From Acanthacorydalis orientalis (lineage: Eukaryota > Arthropoda > Insecta > Megaloptera > Corydalidae), in the NCBI GenBank assembly GCA_034766995.1, contig CM068315.1, forward strand, positions 3,401,236 through 3,465,235: a stretch of DNA of 64,000 nt, in the 5' to 3' direction. The first letter of the stretch is position 1. The number at the start of each line of letters is the position of its first letter. The position numbers were made by a program, and so were the translations under genes. Shown piece by piece: positions 11,143 through 22,920 of the stretch. The notes beneath the pieces were generated by a model. The model was not told the origin of the DNA and did not search any database. It saw nothing but the letters and a program-made list of their open reading frames with translations.

Positions 11143-11520
11143 TAATGAAAGTAATATTATATAATAAATTAATATTAATCATGTTTTTTTTCATAAAGAA
11201 TTCATTTTATTTTCAGTAAAGCAGAAAATAATAGAAATATTGTCAATTTTTAACAAAGTTTCAAGTAATAAAATCAGATTATTTAAATTAGTGTTGAAAA
11301 AATTACATCCACACACACACATTTATATATATATATATATAATAAAAGTAATATTATATAACAAATTAATATCAAACGTGATTTCTTTAATAACAATACA
11401 TTTTATTTTCAGTGAAATAGAAAAGAGTTAATAGTTTTATAAATTTTTAAAAAGTTTCAAGTACTAAAACAGTAGAATTTTTAAATGAGTATTGATAAAA
11501 TCACATCTATACACAAACAC
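10770..11520. repeat. Four-unit tandem array, ~205-bp period
   Basis: Units start at TTTTCGGTGAAACAG (about 10783), TTTTCAGTGAAACAG (about 10987), TTTTCAGTAAAGCAG (about 11210) and TTTTCAGTGAAATAG (about 11406). Each unit then has AAGTTTCAWGTAMTAAAA, a CACACA tract, a TA tract and AATAAAAGTWAYATT. The microsatellite is therefore part of the amplified unit. Confidence 0.85.
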
Positions 11521-11543
11521 GCATATATATATATATATGTATA

Positions 11544-11590
<47 letters not shown>

Positions 11591-11660
11591 ACTCACATAT
11601 ATATATATATATATATGTATACTCACATATATATATATATATATATATATAGATATGTAT
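11521..11660. repeat. Compound (TA)n / GTATACTCACA minisatellite
   Basis: TA runs separated three times by GTATACTCAYA at 11537, 11587 and 11617, ending the four-unit array. Confidence 0.9.
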
Positions 11661-12373
11661 ATGTAGAAATGGGTGTTTCGAGACACAATACAAAAGGATA
11701 TAATAACTATGTACAATTATAATTTCATAGTATGCAAAACACATCTACATATTAATCACAATCCTTAAAATGTCATAATCAACTCCAGTCATAATAAAAA
11801 ACGATGACTCCTCTCTATATGAAAAAAATAAAGTACAGAAAAAAAAAGCGTTCTATAAAAAAGACCGGCACATAATTCAACTTCGATTCAGTCCGATATC
11901 AAAAATGTATTTGGTAACAAATCGAAAGTACACAATCAGGTATACAACACGAGAGATACTGCGTTGACCTTTCAGTATGGTCAATTAACGCAGACAGGTC
12001 GGTCCGACAATTAAAATAGGCCGCGGGCCAGACCAGGGTGAGCCGCCAACTCCACCACTCTCCAATTAACTCTGACAAATTAGTGTGCTCTGTTATTATA
12101 GGGCGTTTTTCAACTCTATTTATGTTTTATTTAAAGACGAATGATTTTCGAACATATATACATACACACAAAGAAATATATACATATATATATATATATA
12201 TATTCGACTGTGTATATATTATAAATACAAACTAGTAGAACACGATTCATTATCTGTCCAATTCTTGCTGTGATTTATCCCACTGTATGTTTAACTAAGA
12301 TATGTTTAGAGGCTATGTTTATATTTTTTTTATTAAAAGGAAGTGGGTTCATATCACGAAAAAGCAGATGTTC

Positions 12374-12374
<1 letters not shown>
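11661..12374. other. Gene-free stretch
   Basis: 11850-12060 is GC-richer. 12024-12050 (GCCAGACCAGGGTGAGCCG) resembles the tRNA-like segment at 228-245. A short (TA)n lies at 12184-12202. No reading frame of interest. Confidence 0.35.

Positions 12375-12412
<38 letters not shown>
12375..12412. repeat. (TA)n microsatellite
   Basis: About 36 bp of TA. Confidence 0.95.
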
Positions 12413-12414
<2 letters not shown>

Positions 12415-12736
12415 TCAGTTAGCATATACAAAAAATAGTGGATAAACATACAACATAAATAAAATTGCATAATTTTATTACCGATGTACATGTATTATTT
12501 ATGGTGTATACTGGTATTAATGATGGTTTTAAAACTTTCACGATCACGAATTGAAATTTGATGATTAAATTAGTGGAAAATGATTTTGAAAATCACATCG
12601 AGATGTGTGATTTCAACACAATAAGATTTGTAGTTACCACTGAATATATTTATATTTATTGGGCACAAATATTCACAAAATTAATCTAGTTTATGTCCAT
12701 TTATATGATAGAATTCAAAAATTGTGTTACTCGTTA

Positions 12737-12741
<5 letters not shown>

Positions 12742-12801
<60 letters not shown>
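12742..12801. repeat. (TA)n microsatellite
   Basis: About 60 bp of TA immediately left of the tandem duplication that starts at 12.82 kb. Confidence 0.95.
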
Positions 12802-12804
<3 letters not shown>

Positions 12805-12818
12805 ACATTCACATCAAC

Positions 12819-13930
12819 ACCTAGTGTTTGATATAATTTGACTAACACAATGTACAAAACACAATTGAATTGATTTGTCTTGTCGACTTAAATTATGTCA
12901 TCCAGGTAAAAAGTTCATTTCTTTACTTCAGTGAATTCGTCTCATATAAAATATTCCTACGCCTCCACGAACTTTAGTGCAAACGTTCTTGAATCTGATA
13001 GAGTTATTTAAATTAAAACGCTCGAACGTCAGGACAAAGCCACAGACATTTCCGTTATTTGCAATTCTTATTTATAATAAAAAAGAGAGTAGGGAATATT
13101 CCGAAATACGAGATTTCATGAAGAGCTGTTCATACTAATAATCTAACGTATTTCAAAGTCAGATTGATTTATCTCTTAAATCTTACACTTCAAGTGCACA
13201 GGACACCGAATCGCAAAAAGCCAAAATTTGAATATTTTTTAACTTATATTTTATAATGGGCATAAATCAGACAGTTAATCGTTCAGTTGTAAATCTACAT
13301 ACATTTGTTATCTACATAATAACAATAATACACACACACATAGACCTAGTGTTTGATTTGCGTCTTATTTTCTATGACTAGCATTTCCTTCTGTCGATTT
13401 TCCGTTACGTTTGCGTTTAATTTATTAAATGCAAATCCAACCTGCGTCATATTTCAGAAGTAATGTCGTCCCGAGAATCGTTTCTTTATTTGTAATGAAT
13501 TCGATTCATGGAAACTATTCATATCTTCTATAAATATTGGTACAGACTGTTTTTTTTTTTTTAAATATGATGGAGCGATTCAAATCAAAACAGTTGGATG
13601 TACTGACCGAACTGTAGCTATTTTTATTACATGTATTCTTCAATAATAAAAAAAGCAAGAGCGTTAAGAATATTTTGAAAAATGAGATTGGTCTTTTGAC
13701 AAAGAGCTGTTTCAACTAAATAATCTGATATGTCTCAAAGTCAGATTGATTTATCGACCAAACCTTACACTTCAAGTGCAGAAATGCTAAAACGCAAAAA
13801 GACAGAATTTAAATATTTTTTAACTTATATTTTATAATGGGCATAAATCATATAGTTAATAATCGTTCAATTGTGAATCAACATACATTTCTAATTTACA
13901 TAATATTATTATGCAGTATTGCTTACGTCC
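12819..13930. repeat. Diverged tandem duplication, ~550-bp period
   Basis: CCTAGTGTTTGAT occurs at about 12819 and 13345. CAAAGTCAGATTGATTTATC occurs at about 13155 and 13738, each followed by TTACACTTCAAGTGCA and ATTTTTTAACTTATATTTTA / TAATGGGCATAAATCA. The intervening segments differ more, so the copies are old or have suffered insertions. No protein is encoded. Confidence 0.8.
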
Positions 13931-14621
13931 ACAAAGACTATTTACAAGATGTTATTTACACTCTTTATTAGCATGCATGTTAGTTTTTTTTCTTTAAAAA
14001 AAATGTTAGCTTTTGAATATTTTATTTAAAATATCACTCGTTCTAAAAATATTAGTGAAGTACAAATACTTAAAGCAGTATTGAAATCGATATTTTTTCA
14101 GTCCTGAAAAATAATCTTATGGCCTTAAAAGGCCATCCCTTGTTCTTCATATTTCTATTATACTGAATTGTGATTTTGATTTTAATTATTTTTTAATTTT
14201 TTTCAGTTAAACTTCATCGGGCACAACAGGCACGAGTCAAATCATTGTGAAACAAAATTGTGTGACGGAAATTAAGTGAATAGGAGTGGGAACCGTGTCA
14301 AAAGTATGAAAATTTATATTTATACTAAATGTATAAACAGAGGATTGTTTCTTAGTGAAATAGAGTTTACCAGAAAAGAAATATTTAAAAAAATATATAT
14401 TCTATGTTTACAACTCGGAAGCTGCGCTTTTTTTCCACGCACATTTTTTTCTTCATCATTTGAGAAAATAAATGAGAAATAAATTCATAAACATTCCAAC
14501 ATTTTACAATTGCACTAGTTAATTTCTACCAAGACAACCGTTAAATTCTTAATAAAATATTAAACGAATTACTGTTATGAATTATTGATGAAACAGTTTT
14601 TTGATCATTTGTTAACCCTTT
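13931..14621. other. Gene-free AT-rich stretch
   Basis: No repeat partner or coding signature was recognised. Ends at the TTAA of the piggyBac relic. Confidence 0.45.
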
Positions 14622-15493
14622 GCACTCCAACGATGAGTCTTACTCACCATCCTATTCTTTATATCAATTCGAATGGTGCCTGAGGAACGCATATTAGTAT
14701 CAGTGCAGAACTGACAGAATAAGCATCCATAAGTGTACTTTATAATTATATTTGTGTGTGGAGTGTTTAGAAATATGTTTATTTTATTTTTCCCGTATTA
14801 TTAAAAATTTGGTCTTTTTTGTTGGTCAGAAATGTGGAGTAAATTGTCAATATTCACAGCAGTGAAGATGAATTTGATTGAACGTTATTTGGAGACAATT
14901 TCGATAATGTTATAAAAAAAACAGTCGAAAATAGTAATCAAGATAACAGTAGTGAAGATAGCGATGAAATAATTGGTATAGACGAAAGACGACAAATTAG
15001 AGTAATATAAAGTGAAACTGATTCTAAAGCCGTAGAAGGGGAAGATTGTTCTGAATGGGAATATGTGACAGAATCTGAGAACTTAAACATTTAGAAGTGG
15101 TGAAAAAGCAACAGGGTCACGTGTTACTTTGACTACTCCCAATAGAAGTGTCTGATTAAATTGAAAGCTTCATGTGTTGCTGACAGGTAAAAACGAAGAT
15201 TGTAAATTTTAGTCTAACAGGACAAAAAAGGCAAGAGGCACCAAACAGGATATTTTTGTAATTGTCCCGAGAAACATAGAATGGAACTTGGTGATTGCTT
15301 CGTAAAATATCAACCGGAGAAAAATATAAAGCTTGAGGTTTCAATGTTTCTAAAATGTAGAAACGTATGAAACATTCAAATAAAAAAGTTATTTTCAATT
15401 TGAGTATATATGATTTTATTATTTTTTTCTATAGAAATATTGCGGAATTTCTGGTTACACATAGGAAAAAACTTGAAGTGCAAAGGGTTGAAA
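14622..15493 (+). pseudogene. Defective piggyBac-like element
   Basis: The left end is TTAA followed by CCCTTTGCACTCC; the right end is GGAGTGCAAAGGG-like (ACTTGAAGTGCAAAGGGTTG), giving piggyBac-type ends with a partly eroded TTAA. The plus strand encodes an acidic, serine-rich start typical of piggyBac N-termini (FGDNFDNVIKKTVE, QDNSSEDSDEIIGID, about 14885-15000). It then jumps to the C-terminal cysteine-rich tail (CPEKHRMELGDCFVKYQ, about 15265-15320). The whole DDD catalytic core is missing and stops interrupt the rest, so it is a non-autonomous relic. Confidence 0.8.
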
Positions 15494-15940
15494 TTTATTA
15501 AATTTTTAGATTTCTCTTACTAGTAAATTAGAAATATTTTAACTATTTTAAAATAGTTACCAGTTGCTGGTAACAAATAGGAAAAAGCTTGGAGTGCAAA
15601 GTGTTAAATTTATTAAATTTTTAGATTTCTTTAACTAGTAAATTAAAAATATTTTAACTATTATAAAATAGTTACCAGTTGATGGTTGCCCATAGGAAAA
15701 AGCTTGGAGTGCAAAGGGTTAAACTTTATTAAATTTTTAGATTTCTCTAACTAGTAGATTAGAAATATTTTAGCTATTATAAAATAGTTATAAGTTGCTG
15801 GTTACCCATAAGAAAAAACTTGGAATGAAAATAGTTAAAATTTATTAAATTCCAGATTTCTTTAATAAGTGAATTTTACTTTTAACTGGTAAATTAAAAA
15901 TATTTTAACTATTATAAAACAGATCAATTAACTTCTCGAA
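15430..15940. repeat. Tandem array of ~116-bp units at the piggyBac 3' end
   Basis: CTTGRAGTGCAAAGKGTT starts at 15472, 15588, 15703 and, degenerate, 15819. Each is followed by TTTATTAAATTTTTAGATTTC, ACTAGTARATTA, ATATTTTARCTATT and GTTACCAGTTGVTGG. Every unit thus repeats the piggyBac terminal repeat. Confidence 0.88.
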
Positions 15941-17005
15941 AGAATAATTCTTTCATGATAGCTTATAGCTATAGATTGTTATAGAAGAATTACTCTATAA
16001 CTTATTGAATGATACTTTTTTTTCGTATAAGATGAACATCTTAGCACAGTCAAAAGTTTGTATTATTTTTTATAATTGAGTTCTCTATAAGAGTTATTTC
16101 ATCATTTTACTTTAGTTTCTTATTATCATCAATTTATTAATAATGTTTGTGAGACTCCACGGAGAAGATGACTTTTACTGACTAGTTTCATTTATTAAAG
16201 CGAATCGAGAAATGCAATCGGTCCTTTAAAAACGTCTTCGACACATGCACATTGTCACCGTACTCTCCACGGATCCTTATTTACACAAACTACGTTTATA
16301 GAAGATCCTGCACGAGTTAAAATCTCAGATGAATCCGAACATTTACGATCTTTAAAATATCAGTGTGTGTGCTGTCTACACCCCATCACGCCTCCAGCGC
16401 TCGTAAAACATATTAAAACCATATATAAATAACGTTTTTATATCTCTGTCTCGTATCTGCAGACAACCGAAACAAAACGTTATCTGTTGGTGTTGTTCAG
16501 ATGAAAATTGTACCGGAGTAATTAGCTGTGAATAAATGAACGACGATTCACATAAATTAACGGCCGCTGTCTTGTTTCAGAGATACGGGACAGCCGGACA
16601 AATAAATAAAATGGCTCTTTGATCGCGCTCGGACGCACGTCATACGTTCTTTATACACGGTTCGGACCCGATTGTGGGACACGTTTATTAACTGTTCGCG
16701 ATAATTAGTAATTTGTTCGCTTCGAAATATAGTGATGGTGTGTGTGTCTATGAAATTTTAACGAGCTTCATGTCGGACGACGATTAAGAACATTGTATTG
16801 GCGTGCATGTACTCTGTCCAGTTCTGTCTCACTTAAACATTCGTACGAATACAAAGTGTGACTATAAAAGTTGCGGAATGTATCGTTTGATTTCTTTTCT
16901 TGTTTTGTTTCGATCTGTTGTGAAAATCAAAGTACAAAATGCATTCAACTGTATTTATAATAAACTGCATTCTGTTTATGCTCATTCTGGATTCTCTCTA
17001 CATGC
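15941..17005. other. Gene-free stretch; 16140-16800 GC-richer, possible regulatory DNA
   Basis: 16140-16800 has no repeats, a more balanced composition, several CpGs and TAATTA homeodomain-type cores, but no coding frame. The profile fits a conserved non-coding element. Nothing recognised in 15941-16140. Confidence 0.35.
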
Positions 17006-17455
17006 GTGAAAGATATGCATGAATTCCTATTCAATTATTCTAACGGGTGCGCCAGTACAAAAACAGTCTTATTCACTTCCCGTTGGAGTGAGAGAGTAAA
17101 ATTAAATGATACACTGTTTGTAACTCGTGGCCATTTGGTAAATATAGAACAGTGGTCGGGTGCACATCGAGCTTTCGCTGTGAAATCATTTTACAAAAAT
17201 TGTAAGTCTTCTGCAAAACTGTATAAAGACTATTCGCAATCATTGTAACATTCCGTGTCGTGGGACAGTACTGAACGTTCATAGGACCAAAATTTTGGTT
17301 CAGTAGTTTGAGGAAACTGGTTGCATATTGAATTTGAACCATCAACGGTCTAGAAGAACAGTAAAAACATCAGAAGACATTGAATGTGTTAGAGTTGCTT
17401 TGACTCGAAGCCCGCACAACGTGATTGCAACATTTGCGTCGAAGCGCGATAATTA
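17006..17455 (+). pseudogene. Tc1/mariner-type transposase relic, N-terminal (DUF4817/HTH) part
   Basis: The 80-codon frame contains IEQWSGAHRAFAVKSFYKN, the hallmark start of the DUF4817 helix-turn-helix found in an insect IS630-Tc1-like transposase family. Downstream, in shifted frames, lie FEETG-like, SRRTVKTSEDIECVRVAL and TRSPHN, the usual continuation of the second HTH. It breaks off at about 17455. The matching C-terminal DDE half lies at 18585-18935, so the two are probably remnants of one element separated by later insertions. Confidence 0.75.
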
Positions 17456-17666
17456 TATTTATTCTAATGTATTAAAATAACATTATTGTCAGGGTAATTC
17501 CAGTTTCGAAATTAAACAGTCCAAAGCTAAAGAAAAACCCTGCCTCTTTTTCATTAGGTCGGGCCATTAAGTTATATGTATTATTCTCTATCCATAGTAT
17601 TGCAAACTAATGGCCTGAACCGTTAGTAATTATTTATATTAATATTAGAGTGTGTACTTGGAAGAC

Positions 17667-18163
17667 AAAATCAAATCAAAAAAAAATCAAAAATAATTTT
17701 ATTGGTGTGAATAAAAATACATAGATTTTTACATCGAGTGTTTCGTACACTTGATTGGTACGGGTGTGGATCCGGGGTCTAAGCCTTGGCTTTTTGGCCA
17801 GGTTTAGAATGAAGGCAGGAACTAGGTAAGGAGATTTTTTGTGGGCTTAGGAGTTTGGATGCCGGAGAAAAAGAGTACTTGGAAGACCGCCTGAAATCAT
17901 ATATTAATCGGTCACGCTAGGCGTCAAAAACTTCCTTCCGGTTTTTGAAAAAATTTTTCCGGATTCCATCATACCCATACCCATCCCTCATACCCATTTC
18001 CCGAAACACGACCCTCCCTTCAAAACCGGTTCAAAAGCCACGGCTAAGACCCGGGATCTAACCTCAACTTCCATTCAACGCACAGCAATAAGGCGTTGTA
18101 AATGTAAATCTTAGGACGATAAAATAATTTTTAATTTTGATTTTTTTTTGATTCTGATTTTTA
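17667..18163. mobile_element. Foldback MITE (family C), ~500 bp, TIRs of ~135 bp
   Basis: The left end AAAATCAAATCAAAAAAAAA is mirrored at the right by the complement of AAAAATCAGAATCAAAAAAA. Further in, GATCCGGGGTCTAAGCC (17770-17786) matches the complement of GGCTAAGACCCGGGATC (18041-18057). The spacer is GC-rich with CCCATACCCATCCC. No coding. It lies between the two halves of the broken transposase. Confidence 0.75.
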
Positions 18164-18179
18164 AGCGATAAAAATAAGT

Positions 18180-18411
18180 CGTGAAGTAAGACTTGAAGTA
18201 ATAATTCATGAACTAGGTAGTCAAGTGATAAGTCAAGTAAGTCAATAAATAAGATTTGAAGTAATAAGTCATAAACTAGGTAGTCAAGTGATAAGTAAGT
18301 CATGAAGTAAGACTTGAAGTGATAAGTCATGAAATAAGTAGTCAAATGATAAGTCAAGTAAGTCATGAAGTAAGACTTGAAGTAACAAGTCATGAAGTAA
18401 ATTTTGAAGTC
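18180..18411. repeat. Minisatellite, ~60-bp units (AAGTCATGAAGTAAGACTTG type)
   Basis: About four degenerate units of AAGTAAGACTTGAAGTRATAA / TAGTCAAGTGATAAGTCAAG starting near 18180, 18245, 18301 and 18362. The minus-strand 118-codon frame over it is simply a translation of the repeat. Confidence 0.85.
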
Positions 18412-18584
18412 AGAACCCATGAAGACATAATCGTTAAGTCAGAAGCTCAGCAAGTCAGTAGACCGAACACTACAGTAGTTTTTATTTATATCTTGTATTT
18501 ATAGTTGAAAATACAGAACAGACTCCTTTTCATTAATTTAAAAAGGAGTCGAGTCTCATTCCTTAGTGCCACACTAAGTCGGTA

Positions 18585-18935
18585 GTGCTACTCCCACACG
18601 CAACAATTTCTAAAGTAATAATTAATACGATTTCCATAAAACATGGTTTTCAGCAAGATGGGGCAACAAGTGATACGACTAGAGCGTCCACGGCTGCTAT
18701 AAGAGATCTCATTTCAAACCATATCATTTCCAGAAATGAAGATATCGTTTGGTCAGCGAGATCCACAGATTTGACGACGTCCGATTATTTCTTTTGGATT
18801 TATTAAAAGAGCAAGGTGTATATTGAACATCCACATACTATCCTTGAAGTTACATTAAAAATCCAAGAAGCAATTACGAGGATTCCACAGAATCTATGGA
18901 TCTATTTAATGAAGATTAAAGAGATAGATAAGTAA
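18585..18935 (+). pseudogene. Tc1/mariner-type transposase relic, C-terminal DDE part
   Basis: The frame carries HGFQQDGAT (second catalytic Asp), VWSARSTDLTTSDYFFW (third catalytic Asp) and then YIEHPHTILEV / IPQNL in the next frame. These are the end of the DDE domain of the same IS630-Tc1-like family whose DUF4817 start lies at 17006. The first catalytic Asp and the middle are absent, and a stop follows FFWIY. Confidence 0.8.
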
Positions 18936-18978
18936 TATTTAAGTATAACACAGTTTTTACAGTTTTTCGATCATTTTT

Positions 18979-19130
18979 TTAACCATTTGCACTCTAATGA
19001 TGAGTCTTACTATCATATTCTTTACAAAATTCTAATGGTGCCTGAGGAGCGCATATTAGTATCAGTACAGAACTGATAGAATAATCAACCTTGAGTGTCC
19101 TTTATAATTATATTCAAATAAAACAGATAA
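18979..19130 (+). mobile_element. piggyBac-like 5' end fragment
   Basis: TTAACCATTTGCACTCTAATG, then TGGTGCCTGAGGAGCGCATA and TATTAGTATCAGTACAGAAC, are close copies of the first ~150 bp of the element at 14622. No transposase or 3' end follows. Confidence 0.75.
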
Positions 19131-19676
19131 ATATTTAATCTTCATTAATATTTTTTAAAAAAAAACACACATTGATTTTAAAATATTATTATCCATTGTA
19201 TTATATTGTACATTGAAAAATTCATCAACACTTTTTCATCACACTTTGTATATACAGAAATATATTCATCTATATATATATATATATCATTGCCATCATT
19301 ATCATCATTAATTACGTCTGTAATCTCTTTACTGCTGGAGGAAAGTATTTTTTCGAGTGCTGAATATCGCTGAACAACTACTCTAACATTTATTATATAT
19401 CATTTCTTGTTATATCTCGGAGAATAATCATATTATCTTTTAATTTTCATCTATATTTTTCTTATTAACAGAATGCCCACAGTAAGACATTAATCTAGAT
19501 TTCAAACAATTCTTTTAATTTTTTTTACTAAACTGAACGTGTAGCAATTTATAATTATGATATATTTTACGTGATATGTCAAAAAGTGTTCAAAATCGAT
19601 CAAAGTAAATTCAGTTACGGGTTCATAAAAACTCAGAGCAAAGTGTATTTTCTTTTCATAGGATTTTATGACATAT
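19131..19676. other. Gene-free stretch with a possible RTE-type tail scrap
   Basis: 19283-19345 (CATCATTATCATCATT followed by TTTACTGCTGGAGGAAAG) resembles the 3' end of the RTE LINE seen at 38.85 kb. The rest shows nothing. Confidence 0.3.
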
Positions 19677-19799
19677 TTGAGGTTTTGTACACATTTTAAG
19701 TTTTTTTTTTGTTTAGTTAGAACATTAAATTGAATTTCATACAAATAATAAATATAATTTCATTAAAAACTGTATATATATATATATACAATTATACAC

Positions 19800-19843
<44 letters not shown>

Positions 19844-20058
19844 TATTATTCTTAAGTTAAGAGTAATCTTTTTAAAATTAGAACAGAGAAATGCAGTTAA
19901 AGTATTAAATTTACCTATTTTAGCAGTTTGTCTTACTCTATATTTGAGCTTTTGTACACATTTTAATTTTTTTTTCAGCTAGAACCATAAAATTGAAACC
20001 AAATTGAATTTCATAATGATAATAAATATATTTTCAATAAAAACTATATATATATACA

Positions 20059-20103
<45 letters not shown>

Positions 20104-20190
20104 ACTCTTAAGTTAAGTCATCTTTTTAAAATTAGAACAGAGAAACTTAGTTAAATTATTAAATTGACCTATTTTAGCATTTTTTTATTA
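19677..20190. repeat. Tandem duplication, ~260-bp units each with a (TA)n core
   Basis: GTTTTGTACACATTTTAA-type starts at 19681 and 19949. Both units continue with AAATTGAATTTCATA, AATAAATAT, a (TA)n tract, TATTMTTAAGTTAAG, TTTTTAAAATTAGAACAGAG and ACCTATTTTAGCA. Confidence 0.85.
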
Positions 20191-20359
20191 CTCTTACTAT
20201 AGGTGTTGCAATTCATAAAACATGAAAAAAAATGTTTTAAAGGCTTAGAAGTGATGATTTTGATCTTTCCGATTGAGAATGTAATGAAAAAGATTTGAAG
20301 GCGAGGAGTTTGAGAAGCTGTTAAGAGCCCTGCTAGGTGTAGAAAGTGGAAAAAATATT

Positions 20360-20665
20360 TTTTTTCATAAATCGATAGATTGGACTACGTAGAATACGGT
20401 CTTGAAAGAATTGAAACGTGTCGAAGTTCAAAAATTGAAGGTTATTCAAAATTTTTTGTCTTTTTTATAAATAGATAGAATAGACTATCTAGAATGCGGT
20501 CTTGAAAGAATTGAATCGTGTGAAATTTCAAGAATTGAAGGAGCTATTCAAGAATTTCTCTCTTTTTCATAAATCTATAGATTGAACTATGTAGAATAAT
20601 GACTTGAAAGAATTTAACTGTGTAGAATTTCAAAAATTGATTGAACATAGAAACAGAATTTCTCT
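20360..20665. repeat. Three-unit tandem repeat, ~105 bp
   Basis: CATAAATCGATAGATTGGAC-type starts at 20366, 20466 and 20578. Each is followed by TAGAATRCGGTCTTGAAAGA and GAATTGAAACGTGT-like blocks. Confidence 0.8.
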
Positions 20666-20689
20666 CATATTTTATATGTAAACTTTTTT

Positions 20690-21299
20690 TTGAATTTTGA
20701 ACGCGTTTTTCTCGAAATGTTTTTTTAACCCACTGGTGTGCATAACTCTGGAACTAATTAACAGATTGATTTGAAATTTGGTTCACACCTTTCAATTAAG
20801 TGCCATTACTGTATGAACGACTACGATGCATGTATCTTTACTATTTCAATTTTTTTACTATGAAAAAGCTGTAAAATTTTCTTAAGAAATCACTCGTTTC
20901 TTCTATATTCCGTCATTTTATTGATAATTATTTCTTAATGCCCGTAGTTCATGCAATTAAGAACTCTTTATGGATTATAAAAAGCATTGGCTTCTTGTTC
21001 TACCTCAACTTGTGTCAGAGATTTTAGCAGCAGTGTGGAAGAATAAGGATTTTGTCAGACTATATTTCCAAGCGGGTATCATTGCAAATATTCAACATAT
21101 AAAAAAAAATAGATCAAAGAATACAAAAATTTTATTTGAACATATTTAAATAAATTTTATAAATTTGATTTTATCTCTTATTTAAAAAAGTAGTTCATGA
21201 AACATGTTCAAATTTTTCGAGCCCTGGACAGAGTAGGGCCCTTAAATGAAAATTTCGTTCAGACTGAACAGAAAGTCGTTCAACGACTTAGACTTATAC
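20690..21299. other. Gene-free AT-rich stretch
   Basis: No gene. The ATAACTCTGGAACTAATTAA segment near 20740 has the look of a dispersed repeat but has no second copy here. Confidence 0.4.
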
Positions 21300-21685
21300 A
21301 GCAAGTAATTTTCTATCGTTTTTGAGTCGATGAAGTCGTGATACATTTTCGAACTTCTTCCACTGTTTTAACATTTTTTGCATGTGTTATGCATACAACA
21401 CCTTCCCCTAAAGCTGAACAAATCATTCCAGTAGGTTCAGCGGAATTTTTTCAACTAAAATTCAAAAATTCCGCAGTGCCTAATATGCCGATTTTCGGAT
21501 TCTATCGTGTCGTCTACTGTTTTGTGAATTATGACAACAGCTTAACCAAAATATGTACTCTTATTAAATGTTAAGGTTGGAACTTCAAGATCATAAACAG
21601 ATAAGAAAATATTTCAATTTAAAACAGATTTATGATTGATTCATTTCAAAGGCACCGAATTAATTCTTACGCCTGATAAAAAATC
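21300..21685 (-). mobile_element. Mariner-derived MITE, family A, copy 3
   Basis: In reverse orientation: the complement of the GTGCCTTT...AATCAATCATAAATCTG end lies at 21630-21665, and CATTTTTTGCATGTGTTATG, GCTGAACAAATCATTC and TTCGGATTCTATCGTG correspond to the collapsed transposase interior of the copies at 2948 and 37595. The left end is diverged. Confidence 0.65.
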
Positions 21686-22017
21686 AGACATCTGTCGATT
21701 AATTTCAAGAAATCTGCAAAAATTTTAATTATTGGTTGAAATTCCAATGAACTAATCGTTGATCAAGCATTTCCGATTAACCTTTGTATGAAATCTACAA
21801 TAATTAAATGGCGAAACACTTAAAATACCAGAAGATTACACGATTTCGCTCCTTTTACGGCAACTAATAGAAAAATCGTCATGAATTGATATTAGTTTTG
21901 AATTAATTTCAAACTGGGGGACGGAAATAAAATTGTGGTTGTATTTATTACAGGTATCGAAATTTGCAACATTTATAATTCTTTGAATTGTATATAAATA
22001 TACATATAATTCGTAGA

Positions 22018-22066
<49 letters not shown>

Positions 22067-22920
22067 TATACATATATATAAAGAGTACAAATATATGAGC
22101 ACGTATGTTAATAAATATTTTAATGGCATTAAAGCCTACGCACGTTGAAATGCTGAAATGCTTAATCAACCGTTTGTGGATATAATTAACACTGTGGTTG
22201 GAAATTAGTTCAAGTCCATTCGAATTGATTTATACCACATGCTATACAAATAATATCGACAACAAACACCGTACTTCTCTTCCCGGAGGCCACTGTTTGT
22301 TATTCATTTATTCAGAGTTTAACAAAATAGAAAAAAACTTGTTTAAGATCGTACGATAATTACAGAAACCGATCATAGAATTTACTAAAAATATATGTGT
22401 GTGCTCATGAAATTTATTTGAAATTTTAATCATGTTAAAGAAACACAATGGTGTTGTACATGAGTTTATACACGTTCACATTTATTAGTGTGTGTATATA
22501 TATATATACAAGATCATAACTTTTTAAATATATTCATCTTTCATATAACATCTTAAAAAATGCGTATGAAACGATTGTAGACTAATTATTTTTTAATTAT
22601 GTAACTCACAAGACTAATTCTTATTTTATCATGCATTAAATTAAATTGTGAAACCAATTCTTGGAAGAAAGGCAATTAGAGCTCCCATTAATTATTTGTT
22701 GTCTCTTTTTATATAAGAAAGAAATTTTCAATACTCCGTACATCTGTTCTCATTTATTAAATCTTGTTTTAAATGTTGATTTTCCCTCAATAATTCATCT
22801 TTGTTGCATGCGATCCAGTTTCTTAGCAAACATTATCTCATTAATTCCATTCAGTTACAACAGTAGTTGATAAAGAGAAATAACCACGGACTAAATTCAA
22901 TAAAACTGTGTATGTGTCTA
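21686..22920. other. Gene-free stretch with one (TA)n tract
   Basis: (TA)n at 22020-22080. Otherwise AT-rich sequence without coding or repeat assignment. Confidence 0.45.

Noticed and set aside
18064..18420. 118-codon minus-strand frame with repeated Phe/Tyr/Leu motifs
   Set aside because: It is the translation of the ~60-bp minisatellite and the adjoining MITE end.
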